Assembly: GCF_000332175.1 (NCBI RefSeq)
Contig: NZ_KB235914.1
Coordinates: forward strand, 1,985,368-2,049,367
DNA: 64,000 nt
Reading direction: 5' to 3'
Source of the DNA: Pseudanabaena sp. PCC 6802
GTDB taxonomy: Bacteria; Cyanobacteriota; Cyanobacteriia; Pseudanabaenales; Pseudanabaenaceae
The position numbers and the translations under genes were made by a program. Below are positions 1 through 8,490 of the stretch, one piece after another (within the stretch, counting starts at the first letter, position 1; the number at the start of each line of letters is the position of its first letter). The notes under the pieces are model-generated. The model worked only from the letters and a program-made list of their open reading frames with translations. It did not search any database and was not told where the DNA came from.

Positions 1-1
1 A

Positions 2-212
2 GTAATTGCTCAACCCCCCTATTAGATCTTTGAAACCCTCTGCTGAAAGGCATCGTGTGATTTAATATAATTTCTAATTTTTTCCTCTTAAACCCTGAAA
101 GCCGCATTTTTTCGTCGGTATTCTATGAGAACAGAATTTTTATTCAAAATCCGCGATCTGCAACCTTTACTAGGAGCAGGTTTCGGCAAGGGGGGGGTAG
201 TTGAGCAATTAC
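2..212. repeat. MITE-like element with 13-bp terminal inverted repeats
   Basis: The sequence GTAATTGCTCAAC at 2-14 returns as its exact reverse complement at 200-212, and both copies run into C- or G-rich tracts on the inner side. The about 210 bases between hold no convincing gene. The stop codon of the neighbouring probable immunity gene (209-211) lies inside the right repeat. It could be a small non-autonomous insertion element or the end of a larger element continuing left of the window. No target duplication can be checked because the left edge is at the window boundary. Confidence 0.45.
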
Positions 213-943
213 ATTTCAAAGTAGTTAATGTACCATTGCCTAATGTTGTCGTACCACTCCTGAGATTGCTTCCTTCTTGCAATAAGTGTTTGAGGTTGTC
301 GCTCAACACGTCCATCTTTATGACGAATGAAATCAACCCATCCTTCTCCTTCGTCAAAAGTTGAGAATTTCTCAAGCTGCTCATTAGATGATTGAGACTG
401 AAAGTGAACTCGATAACCTATAGGGAGGTTTTTCCAATAAGTTGCTTGCCAAGGAACTACCTCCTCCCACATGCTAGTCTCTAAAATGATGTAACTATCC
501 AATTCATCAGCAAATAGTAAATCATGCTCTGCAAGTAATCTCTCTCCTATTGCACGATCAGCACACATAAGAACATTGTATCCCCAATGAAAATATTGAT
601 TCCATTTCGGTTTTGAAACTGATTCCCACTGTTCTCCCCCTTTTAGGGTCAGGTAGTAACCTAGATTTATCTCCTCTCTCAAAGCTGCTTTAATTTCTAC
701 AAGTGAAGGAATAAATCCTCCTTTAATTTGACGCAGGTCATCAAAGTCTTCTGCTGATACTGCCATTAGATCTCCTTTTTGAAATAGAGAGTGCAATATA
801 TCTGCTATTTCATCAATGGTTAGTTCAAGTGGGGCGCGATCAATAGCTATACAACCATATTGGTCATCGGGAACAATCCAACCAAAACCAATTACCTCTT
901 CAACGGCAATATCAAGAAACCAATACTCAAATCTATTCATCAT
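209..943 (-). CDS. Probable immunity protein for the adjacent RHS toxin
   Basis: A 244-residue soluble protein with no signal peptide or membrane segment. Its ATG (943) overlaps the TGA of the RHS gene in an ATGA junction, so the two are translationally coupled. In polymorphic toxin loci the gene right after an RHS C-terminal tip normally encodes the cognate cytoplasmic immunity protein, and that context is the main reason for the call. The protein is acidic and Trp/Tyr-rich and has a central GGEQWESVSKPKWNQYF stretch that resembles motifs I remember from uncharacterised immunity-like proteins. I do not recognise a named Imm family. A second Met follows at codon 2, so either ATG could be the start. 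The stop codon lies in a terminal inverted repeat, so the last residues may have been altered by an insertion. Confidence 0.6.
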   Translation of the reverse strand: MMNRFEYWFLDIAVEEVIGFGWIVPDDQYGCIAIDRAPLELTIDEIADILHSLFQKGDLMAVSAEDFDDLRQIKGGFIPSLVEIKAALREEINLGYYLTLKGGEQWESVSKPKWNQYFHWGYNVLMCADRAIGERLLAEHDLLFADELDSYIILETSMWEEVVPWQATYWKNLPIGYRVHFQSQSSNEQLEKFSTFDEGEGWVDFIRHKDGRVERQPQTLIARRKQSQEWYDNIRQWYINYFEM

Positions 944-3900
944 CCTGGGTTATAGTATTTCTTGCCGGGGTTATTATTATCTTTTATATTCAAAATTCCA
1001 TACCTAAGTTCTATTCTAGGTGGATCTCCATCTACACAACACTTACAGCTACCTATGGAACCAGCACTTTGCTCAATTCCCTGCCTATAGAGGGATAATA
1101 TAAAAATATTGAAGTGTCTTGCTTGTCCATCAGGATTTTTACAAATCGGCTTGTACATATAGCCTCTTTTATTTCTTGGCTCAGATATTAGCTCTCTATA
1201 GTCTCTAATTTTAGAATGTCTTCCTCTAAAATTCTGTAAAGCATTCACAGCACCATAATTTCCTTCAAGTACTTTATCTTTATATCCTCCAAAAGGCAGA
1301 TCTGGTCTTACTAGATCGCTACAGCGATCGTATTGAGGGTAGTGTTTACTACAACTTCTTTTTTTATCTTCACAACCAGGATTTGGACATGATGGTGGTG
1401 GGGTAGCTGTAGGTCTTGGATTAGGTTTAGGTGTGGGTGTAGGTCTAGGGCTTGGTGGTGTAGCAGTTGGCGTGGGGCTTGGCGCAGATCTTGACCATAG
1501 CCATCCCACAGCTCCCACTGCTGCGGCTCCTAACCCTCCCAATAACTCTCCCAACCCTCTACCCATTGCACCCCAAAGCTCAGCAAAAGGGTTTGCTTCT
1601 TCTAATCCCATAGGGTCAGTCCCATTTACTGAAGAGTTAAATACATATCTATAAAGATTTACATCACCACTCGCAAAACTAATGGGATCTTCCGAGATAA
1701 AGCGTCCCACAAGAGGATCGTAATACCTGCCTCGGTGGAAATACAAGCCTATCCATGCATCCCACTCGCGACCAGTAAAGGCAAACCTAGTTGCTGAGGC
1801 AGTCCCTGTCTGGTTGGTGATGTTGCCGAAACTGTCGTATTTGCGATGACTCAGCACCACACCACTACTATTCACCACATCCCTTACCGTACCCAGGTTA
1901 TCCGCCAACGGCCAGAGAATATTGCCATTACTGTCATCCGCCAGGATCTGATCCAGCATCGCCCCATGCATATAGCGACGGGCTAAGTTGCTGGAGTTGT
2001 CAAAGCTCAGCAGAATATGGTCGCGGTCATAAATAAATCTGCGTTCTGGTGGCGGTATAGTCGGCAAGCCTTCTGGGGAAATACTCATCCCAATGCGGCG
2101 GTCAAATACATCATATATATATGATGCTGACCTCACGACTGTAGTCCCGCTCTTCACCTCCACCTTCGTCAAACGATTGCGATAGTCCCAAGTGTAGTCA
2201 GTGACTTCATTGGGGCTACTTCTCGTCCGTTTGAGGCGATTGCCCTCATTATCATAGGTAAACGTATAACCAGCAGCTCCTGTCAGGCGGTTATATGTCG
2301 TAGTCGAATACCCCGTATTCTGACGATTGCCATTCGCATCGTAGGTATACGCCTCATCCGTCTGATAGCTATGATCCACCGCTGTCACCTGATCGGTATT
2401 GTCATAGCTATACGCACTCGTCCCATCCGGCGAAGCAAACTGCGTAATCCTCGATACCATGTCGTACACCCAACTCTGATTCGAGATGACATTCGCACCC
2501 TGCTGATGGGTTATCGCTGTCAACCGACTGGCAGAATCGTAGGTATGCGTGCTGGTTGCCACGGGTGCAGATGTATCCAGCGATGCATAACGACTAATTC
2601 CCGTCATCTGGTTCACCGCATTGTAGGTAAAGTCAACCCGCTTATTACTCACTCCCACACCTGTCTGCGTCACCTGCGTCAAACGCTGCAAAGCATCGTA
2701 ACCAAAGTTCGCCGTGCCCAGCGCTTGCGCGTTCACCGTATCGCTCAGACTAAGGCGACTACCCACACTATTATAAGTAGCAGTCAAAACTACATTCGGC
2801 GACACTGGTGTCCCCACATTATCCTCAGAGACTAACCGTCCCGCCGCATCATAGGCAAAGCGATAGGTGGAATCAGGATCGCTGACCTGCGTCACTTGTC
2901 CCACTGCGTCATAGCTGATGCTCATCGTGCGAATGACCGCATTCGTGCTGCTCATCCACTGCTCTGCCGTCAAACGGTTCAAATTATCGTAGACAAATTT
3001 GCGGATGCGACCATTGCGGTCTTTCGCCTGGGTCAGATTCCCCATCGCATCGTATTGATAGGTGCGGGTCTGGCTGAAGGGATTGGTATCCGTCGTCAGG
3101 CGATTGAGCGGGTCATAAACATAACTGGTGGAGTTGTTATTCGGGTCGGTAATCCTGGTGAGATTGCCCGACTTGTCATAGGTGAGGCGCGTTATCTGAT
3201 TGAGCGGATTTGTAATCTGGGTCTGGCGATTGAGGTTGTCGTAGGCATATTTGGTGATGCGACCGAGGGCATCGGTGACGCTAATGGCATTTCCCACCAG
3301 ATCGTAGGCGGTAGTCGCAGTCTGGTTTAACGGATCGCTCGCCGTCAGGCGACGGTTGAGCGCGTCGTAGGTATAGGTCGTAGTCCGATTCAGCGCATCC
3401 GTGACGCTCAGCAGATTATCTACCGCATCATATATATAAGTCGTAGTTTGATTCAGCGCATCTGTACTGCTGACCAACCGACTCCGCGCATCGTAAGCAG
3501 ACTGCGTCACCTGACCCAGCGCATCCGTGACGCTAATTTGATTATTGTCCAGGTCGTAAGCATAACTGGTAGTCTCGTTCAGCGGATTAATCGTCTGAAT
3601 CAAGCGGTTGCGCGCATCGTAGCGATTTTGCGTCACGCGATTCAGTGCATCCGCAACCGAAATCAGATTCCCCACCGCATCGTAGGTATTAGTGGTGACG
3701 GGAGCGGTCAAAACGCCCGTGCCATCGGGGTCGGGTTGCGTTACCCGCGTGACGCGGTTCATGGCATCGTAAGCGTATTGCGTCACGTTGCCCCGCGCAT
3801 CGGTCGTGCTGGTGAGATTGCCATTGGCATCGTAGGCATATGTCGTCACGGGTGCGACCAATACACCCGCCGCATCCGGATCTGGCTGCGTTACCCGCGT

Positions 3901-5997
3901 CAACCGATTCATGCTGTCGTAGACGTATTGCGTCACGTTATTTCTGGCATCGGTAAATCTGGTGCGATTGCCCGCCGTATCGTATTGATATGCCAAGACC
4001 GCCTGGTCTACGGTGCCTTGCGCTAGCGTCACTCGAATTAACCGTCCTTGCAAGTCGTAGTCGTTCGACGTGATGCGTCCCAGCGGATCGGTGATGGTTT
4101 TCACCAGTCCTTGCGCGGTGTAGGTATAGCGAGTCACAATATTCGTGACGCCCACCACCTGCGTGGCGGAGAGCACATTGCCATTGGCGGGGTCTAGCGC
4201 ATAATTAACCACCCGCCCCAACTCATCTGTAGTACTGCTGACCTGAGCGAACGTCGCGTCGTAGGTATATTGCTTGCCGCTGCTAGAAATCGCATCGGAG
4301 ATACGGGTGATATTACCCTTGGCATCGTAGCCGTAATTGGTTGCCTGTCCGCGACCGTTGAGGATTTGCGTGACTTGAAACTGCCCGTCATATTGATAAC
4401 TCGACAGTGAACCTACCTGGTCTGATGTGGCGATTAAATTGCCCCTTTGATCGAGCAGATAGGCAGTGGCGTTGCCGTTGCCATCGATGTAGATTGTCGC
4501 GGGGGTAATCGCTTCGGTGAAGTCGGGGCTGAAGGCTTCAGGTGCGTTGAACAGATCGACCGTTTGTCCTGGTGGGTACAGACCCTTCACTGCCACTGGC
4601 CGTACTTGCACGGTGGAGCCATCTTTGCGCGTGCCACCCGATACCCGTCCGGCAAAGTCATAGGTAATTGTGCCTCGGTTGCCCCGCGCATCGGTGCTGG
4701 CGGTCATGCGGCGATCGCTATCGTATTCGTAGTTTATCTGCGTATTATCGGGATGCGTAATGCGGATCAGGTTGCCGATGCCGTCGTAGGTGAGGCGCGT
4801 CACGCGGTTGGCGGGGTCGGTAATGCTGGTGACGCGGGTACCCGTGTAGGCAAGTGTTGTCGTCAGGTTCACCGGATCGATTATTTGGGTCAGCTTCCCC
4901 GTGCCATCGTAAATGTAGCGGGTTTGGTTGCCGTAGCGATCGCTCACCACACTCAACTTCAAACTGGCATTAAAGCTATACACCGTGCCATCTTTGAGCG
5001 ATCGCCGAAACGTACCATCGCTTAGCCGCACCAGCACCGAAAAATCTCCCGCTGGCGATCCCCACGGATCTCCCACATTGCCAGTAGGGGCTTGAAACAC
5101 AAGTTGCGTACCATCGCCATCCACTAGCATCACCGTATTAGAGTTATCCTGATTGGGGATAATTTCCTGCCAACCTTCTAATCCCCAGCCGCTACCGAGA
5201 AAACTGCTAATGCGATTGACTGATGACACGGAAATAGAAGAGGTAGTTGAATTACTACTAAACTGCGGCGAGCTAGAGTTATAGGACTGCACGCTAGTGG
5301 AAATGTTGCAACTACACCTCCCCGTGGGCATGTTTCTCAGATCTAGTTGCAGGGCACCATCGACAATGCCGCTGGCATTGCCAGATGCAGGCATTGCCCA
5401 GAAATTTTCGTTACCCGTCAAGCCAAACTGCGATCCTTGATACCCTGGCACCTGGTAGCTAAAACTGCCACTTTGCGCCGACATCTTGGCGATTAGCCTC
5501 TGGTTGACATCGCTGACATAGGCATAGCGGAAATGAACGATTGGTCTGGGATCTGCGGTCAAAGAGTCGTAGCGCAAAGTCAGTCCCCGCGTCTCGCCCA
5601 GGGACTGATAGGTAACCAGGTCTTGCGTCTCGATTAACGCACCCGTATGCAGTTCGACCTCTGAGTTGATGGGCAACTTGACACTACAGACGTTAGGCTT
5701 GTAGTTACCAGGCAGATCTTCAGGTGGAATAGGAATATTGGGCATGTCGCCGCAATCATCTGGTTGCCCATCACGCCTTCTTAGATAATTAAAACGATAT
5801 GCGAAATTCTGTCCTAACGGGGGTGTAGATGGGTTATTACCCCAAGCCGATGGCCCCCACCCTCGGAGATTGACAATATTACCGCCAATCGGGTCGAGAA
5901 GGGTGTTTAGCCCTTCCCTCCCACACCACCCGGCATGCGGGTCCGCACCGGGCGGTTCATAATCGCCGCGCAAACAAACCTCAAGAAAATCAGGCAT
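940..5997 (-). CDS. RHS/YD-repeat polymorphic toxin, 3' exon
   Basis: A large RHS-family protein. YD repeats (consensus YDxxGN/R...TDxxG) fill about residues 360-1400. The RHS core follows, with RYYDPLVGRFISEDP and the boundary motif DPMGL near residue 1460. Then come a Gly/Ala-rich hydrophobic segment (about 1475-1500), a Pro/Thr-rich linker (about 1503-1535) and a variable tip of about 150 residues with several cysteines, including a CKCC cluster. Known RHS proteins form a shell that encloses the toxic C-terminal tip, so this tip is the likely toxin; I do not recognise its fold. The first about 34 codons are not RHS protein: they are the 3' end (domains V/VI) of a group II intron read in frame. 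The true exon probably starts near 5892 and continues the reading frame at 7821-8213. The gene overlaps the downstream immunity gene by 4 bases. Confidence 0.85.
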   Translation of the reverse strand: MPDFLEVCLRGDYEPPGADPHAGWCGREGLNTLLDPIGGNIVNLRGWGPSAWGNNPSTPPLGQNFAYRFNYLRRRDGQPDDCGDMPNIPIPPEDLPGNYKPNVCSVKLPINSEVELHTGALIETQDLVTYQSLGETRGLTLRYDSLTADPRPIVHFRYAYVSDVNQRLIAKMSAQSGSFSYQVPGYQGSQFGLTGNENFWAMPASGNASGIVDGALQLDLRNMPTGRCSCNISTSVQSYNSSSPQFSSNSTTSSISVSSVNRISSFLGSGWGLEGWQEIIPNQDNSNTVMLVDGDGTQLVFQAPTGNVGDPWGSPAGDFSVLVRLSDGTFRRSLKDGTVYSFNASLKLSVVSDRYGNQTRYIYDGTGKLTQIIDPVNLTTTLAYTGTRVTSITDPANRVTRLTYDGIGNLIRITHPDNTQINYEYDSDRRMTASTDARGNRGTITYDFAGRVSGGTRKDGSTVQVRPVAVKGLYPPGQTVDLFNAPEAFSPDFTEAITPATIYIDGNGNATAYLLDQRGNLIATSDQVGSLSSYQYDGQFQVTQILNGRGQATNYGYDAKGNITRISDAISSSGKQYTYDATFAQVSSTTDELGRVVNYALDPANGNVLSATQVVGVTNIVTRYTYTAQGLVKTITDPLGRITSNDYDLQGRLIRVTLAQGTVDQAVLAYQYDTAGNRTRFTDARNNVTQYVYDSMNRLTRVTQPDPDAAGVLVAPVTTYAYDANGNLTSTTDARGNVTQYAYDAMNRVTRVTQPDPDGTGVLTAPVTTNTYDAVGNLISVADALNRVTQNRYDARNRLIQTINPLNETTSYAYDLDNNQISVTDALGQVTQSAYDARSRLVSSTDALNQTTTYIYDAVDNLLSVTDALNRTTTYTYDALNRRLTASDPLNQTATTAYDLVGNAISVTDALGRITKYAYDNLNRQTQITNPLNQITRLTYDKSGNLTRITDPNNNSTSYVYDPLNRLTTDTNPFSQTRTYQYDAMGNLTQAKDRNGRIRKFVYDNLNRLTAEQWMSSTNAVIRTMSISYDAVGQVTQVSDPDSTYRFAYDAAGRLVSEDNVGTPVSPNVVLTATYNSVGSRLSLSDTVNAQALGTANFGYDALQRLTQVTQTGVGVSNKRVDFTYNAVNQMTGISRYASLDTSAPVATSTHTYDSASRLTAITHQQGANVISNQSWVYDMVSRITQFASPDGTSAYSYDNTDQVTAVDHSYQTDEAYTYDANGNRQNTGYSTTTYNRLTGAAGYTFTYDNEGNRLKRTRSSPNEVTDYTWDYRNRLTKVEVKSGTTVVRSASYIYDVFDRRIGMSISPEGLPTIPPPERRFIYDRDHILLSFDNSSNLARRYMHGAMLDQILADDSNGNILWPLADNLGTVRDVVNSSGVVLSHRKYDSFGNITNQTGTASATRFAFTGREWDAWIGLYFHRGRYYDPLVGRFISEDPISFASGDVNLYRYVFNSSVNGTDPMGLEEANPFAELWGAMGRGLGELLGGLGAAAVGAVGWLWSRSAPSPTPTATPPSPRPTPTPKPNPRPTATPPPSCPNPGCEDKKRSCSKHYPQYDRCSDLVRPDLPFGGYKDKVLEGNYGAVNALQNFRGRHSKIRDYRELISEPRNKRGYMYKPICKNPDGQARHFNIFILSLYRQGIEQSAGSIGSCKCCVDGDPPRIELRYGILNIKDNNNPGKKYYNPG

Positions 5998-7820
5998 AAC
6001 CCTGGACTTTCATCCAAAGTTCTCGCACTGAAAGCCAACCCTGTAACTGTAACCACTGATTCGTCATTCCCGTATGGGTTGCCAGAGTCTTTGACAAACG
6101 CCAATAGCCTTTGCGACTAATGCCGGTCAAAATCGCCTGTCGTTTACTAGTGCCTAGAGCCAGCAGATGTCGGATACGAGTGCGAGGTCTGCGCCACTGT
6201 TGACCGTAACACATACGAATTCGTCGCCGCAACCAACCATCCAACTGCTCAATTGGACTGTAATGCTGGGAAATGCCGTAGTAGTTCATCCAACCTCGTA
6301 AGTATCGGTTCAACCGTTCCATGCGGTACTCCATTGAAACACCCCAACTACGTGACGTTAAGCCCCGCAGTCGATGTATGAAATCCCGATAGGCTTGGTC
6401 TGACCACCAAATCCGAATTCCTCGGAACGTAAATCCCAGAAATTCTAATTTGTCAGTCCTGACCACACGACTTTTCTGCCGATTTACTTTGAGCTTCAGC
6501 TTTTGGCTCAGGTATCGGCTGATATTAGCCAACACCCTCTGCCCTGCCCGTCTACTTTTGACCAGAATTACCAAGTCATCCATATAGCGAGCAAAGCGAT
6601 GTCCTCTTGCCTCTAACTCTTTGTCGAGGTCATCCAACAAGATGTTGGCGAGCAACGGTGACAGTGGCGACCCTTGTGGAGTGCCCCAATCCGTTGCCGC
6701 GAAAGTGTGACCGACCATAACTCCCGCTCGCAGATACCGTCCGATTAAACCCAGAAGTACCTTATCGGTTACTTTCCGAGCAATGCGGGACATCAGCATG
6801 TCGTGGTCTACATTGTCAAAGAATTTCTCCAAATCAATGTCTACCGCAACTTGATACCCTGCTTTGATGGCGGACTTTACCTGCCGAATTGCTCCGTGGG
6901 CAGATCGCTTGGGTCGACTGCCATAGCTTGAGTCCGAAAATCCTGGCTCAAACATTGGCGATAACACTTGTAGAATGGCTTGCTGGATTACCCGGTCTAT
7001 GACACAAGGTATTCCTAGCTTTCTCTCGCCGCCTCTTGGCTTTGGTATTACTACCTGTCGCACTGGCTGCGGTTGATACGTACCATCCTTCAGGGAAGCG
7101 CGAATCTCTGTCCAATGCTCCCTTGCATAGTCGAGGAAATCTCCTATAGTCATACCGTCGATTCCGGCTGCTCCTTGGTTCGATTTCACCCTTCCCCATG
7201 CCTGTTGCACATTGTTGCGCTCTAATATTCGCGCCATCAGGTTGTCTAAGGCTGGCTTTATGTCAGCACGCCATCCGTCATCTCCCCCGGTCGGGTTCAT
7301 CGATGCGTCTGAGTTGTTCATTGCTCCTCCTTATGGCAATTATGTTCTGTCCTTCGTCCTGGATTGGACTACTATGACTTCTGCTGACTTCTGCAAGGCT
7401 TGACACCAAGAGTTCCCTCTTAGTGGGCTGTCCTTTTTGCTTTAGGGTTCTGTGGCTTCCTAACCGTTTCCGGCTCTTACCTCATTCAGACTCCCTTTAC
7501 TCTTAGAACCGCAACCTTACAGACCTCCCCAGATAAGAACGTGAACTGTCCCGCCGCAACCGTGTCATTTACTGTGCCCCTTGAACCAGAGGTTTTGTTG
7601 TGTTGTGCCAACTCACCCAGGGGTCTCAGCCTTCTATGACATTTCTGTTCGTCGGCTCGTCGGTTTGCTATCCGGCTTCCTTCAAACACTTCCTCGCGAA
7701 AGCACTCTTGCCTTAAGCTAGTAGTGGTCGTCTCTCGGATCTGTAAATTGATCATTTGGACGCTGGTTCTCCTACAGGGGACTTTCACCCCATTAGTTCA
7801 CGCCCATGCTGGGCGTACAC
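5893..7820 (-). mobile_element. Group II intron inserted in the RHS gene
   Basis: On the minus strand the 5' end reads GTGTACGCCCAGCATGGGC, a slightly divergent form of the usual GUGYG start followed by a domain I stem. Structured non-coding sequence runs to the maturase start at 7321. After the maturase, a domain V-like hairpin (ACCGCCCGG paired with CCGGGTGGT, about 5918-5955) and a domain VI-like stem (GGGAAGGG with CCCUUCUC) come before the 3' end near 5893. With boundaries 7820 and 5893 the flanking exons join in frame. GTACG at 7818 is an alternative 5' end and would give a frame mismatch. Length is about 1.93 kb. The exact ends are inferred, not proven. Confidence 0.8.
5990..7321 (-). 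CDS. ltrA: Group II intron reverse transcriptase/maturase
   Basis: A 443-residue intron-encoded protein. It has an N-terminal RT-0 region (WGRVKSNQGAAGIDGMT), then RT motifs including DIDLEKFFDNVDHD, QGSPLSPLLANILLDDLD and the catalytic box RYMDDLVIL near residue 245. A maturase (X) domain follows (about 320-400). The protein ends soon after this, so there is no room for an HNH endonuclease domain. Proteins of this kind help the intron RNA fold and splice and copy it into DNA at target sites. The catalytic box is YMDD instead of the YADD usual for bacterial group II introns, although all three aspartates needed for catalysis appear present. It lies entirely within the intron in domain IV position. 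The stop at 5990 overlaps the apparent N-terminus of the RHS frame, which itself is intron sequence. Confidence 0.93.
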   Translation of the reverse strand: MNNSDASMNPTGGDDGWRADIKPALDNLMARILERNNVQQAWGRVKSNQGAAGIDGMTIGDFLDYAREHWTEIRASLKDGTYQPQPVRQVVIPKPRGGERKLGIPCVIDRVIQQAILQVLSPMFEPGFSDSSYGSRPKRSAHGAIRQVKSAIKAGYQVAVDIDLEKFFDNVDHDMLMSRIARKVTDKVLLGLIGRYLRAGVMVGHTFAATDWGTPQGSPLSPLLANILLDDLDKELEARGHRFARYMDDLVILVKSRRAGQRVLANISRYLSQKLKLKVNRQKSRVVRTDKLEFLGFTFRGIRIWWSDQAYRDFIHRLRGLTSRSWGVSMEYRMERLNRYLRGWMNYYGISQHYSPIEQLDGWLRRRIRMCYGQQWRRPRTRIRHLLALGTSKRQAILTGISRKGYWRLSKTLATHTGMTNQWLQLQGWLSVRELWMKVQGYA

Positions 7821-8213
7821 TACTGCACCAGCAGTCCAAATGCCTAAGGTAATCTCTGCCCTAAGCCCACCTAAAGGAGCTACTGGTATGTCATCGCCCT
7901 TACCAATTGCAACTATAATGCCTTGATCTCTGTTCACGCCAAGCCAATTAAAGGCTACCCAACCCCAGTGCATAAATGGTCCTCTCAAGCCAGGCTGCAC
8001 CCACTTTACTTCTTCCGAATAGTTATTGGGGATGTTGCCATTATCACTCAGGGGATGCTTGATTACTGTGAATGAATAGTCGTAATCAACTGGACACTGT
8101 CCACCAGGCAAAGGGTGGGGATACGGATTTGGAACAGTTGCCATACAAAATCCACTGTGATATCTAATTTGGATAGGGAAGCCTGTTGGGGGGGTAATCT
8201 CTTTGATTTCCAT
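7785..8213 (-). CDS. RHS gene, 5' exon (N-terminal part)
   Basis: An ORF of 142 codons. The first 131 codons (8213 to about 7821) are read here as the 5' exon of the intron-split RHS gene, and the codons after that are intron sequence. It encodes a soluble N-terminal region without a signal peptide, containing a Pro-rich start, many Trp residues and the stretch GGLRAEITLGIWTAGAV just before the intron. Splicing with boundaries 7820/5893 would join GAV to PIGGNIVNLRGWG in the long RHS frame, giving a protein of roughly 1780 residues. I do not recognise this N-terminal domain. An alternative is that this is a separate small gene used as an intron target, but the in-frame junction argues for one gene. 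No clear Shine-Dalgarno sequence is visible before the ATG. Confidence 0.55.
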   Translation of the reverse strand: MEIKEITPPTGFPIQIRYHSGFCMATVPNPYPHPLPGGQCPVDYDYSFTVIKHPLSDNGNIPNNYSEEVKWVQPGLRGPFMHWGWVAFNWLGVNRDQGIIVAIGKGDDIPVAPLGGLRAEITLGIWTAGAVVYAQHGRELMG

Positions 8214-8490
8214 AGCATATCACAGATTCTTTGGGATGCAATGTCTGCCGTGCGACCATGCTATTAATCTTTACGATTTGCACTTTGCGAGCTAAGAAAG
8301 CTAGGAAATGATTTCCTGACTTAGAGCTAAAGTCAGCTAAAGCAGGCTAAAATGAGTGTCATTGAAATTAATACAATAACCAATCCTGTAGGGAGTAGTC
8401 CACCGTGTCTACCCCGAGATTTCGGGTCAACTACAGAGAAATTGCCCTTACAAGATCTGTACAATTATCTTCCGTAAATTCTCGTGCCTC

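Noticed and set aside
2371-5025. Three plus-strand ORFs of 144-192 codons (2896-3330, 3448-4026, 4447-5025) and one at 2371-2835
   Set aside because: They are mirror frames of the repetitive RHS gene, with Ile/Arg-rich repeated composition and no family resemblance.
7486-7788. A 100-codon minus-strand ORF upstream of the maturase
   Set aside because: It lies in the structured 5' part of the group II intron; codons there are incidental.
8352-8477. A 41-codon ORF before the Rpn gene (MSVIEINTITNPVGSS...)
   Set aside because: It overlaps nothing, but it has no clear ribosome site and no recognisable family; a leader peptide cannot be excluded.
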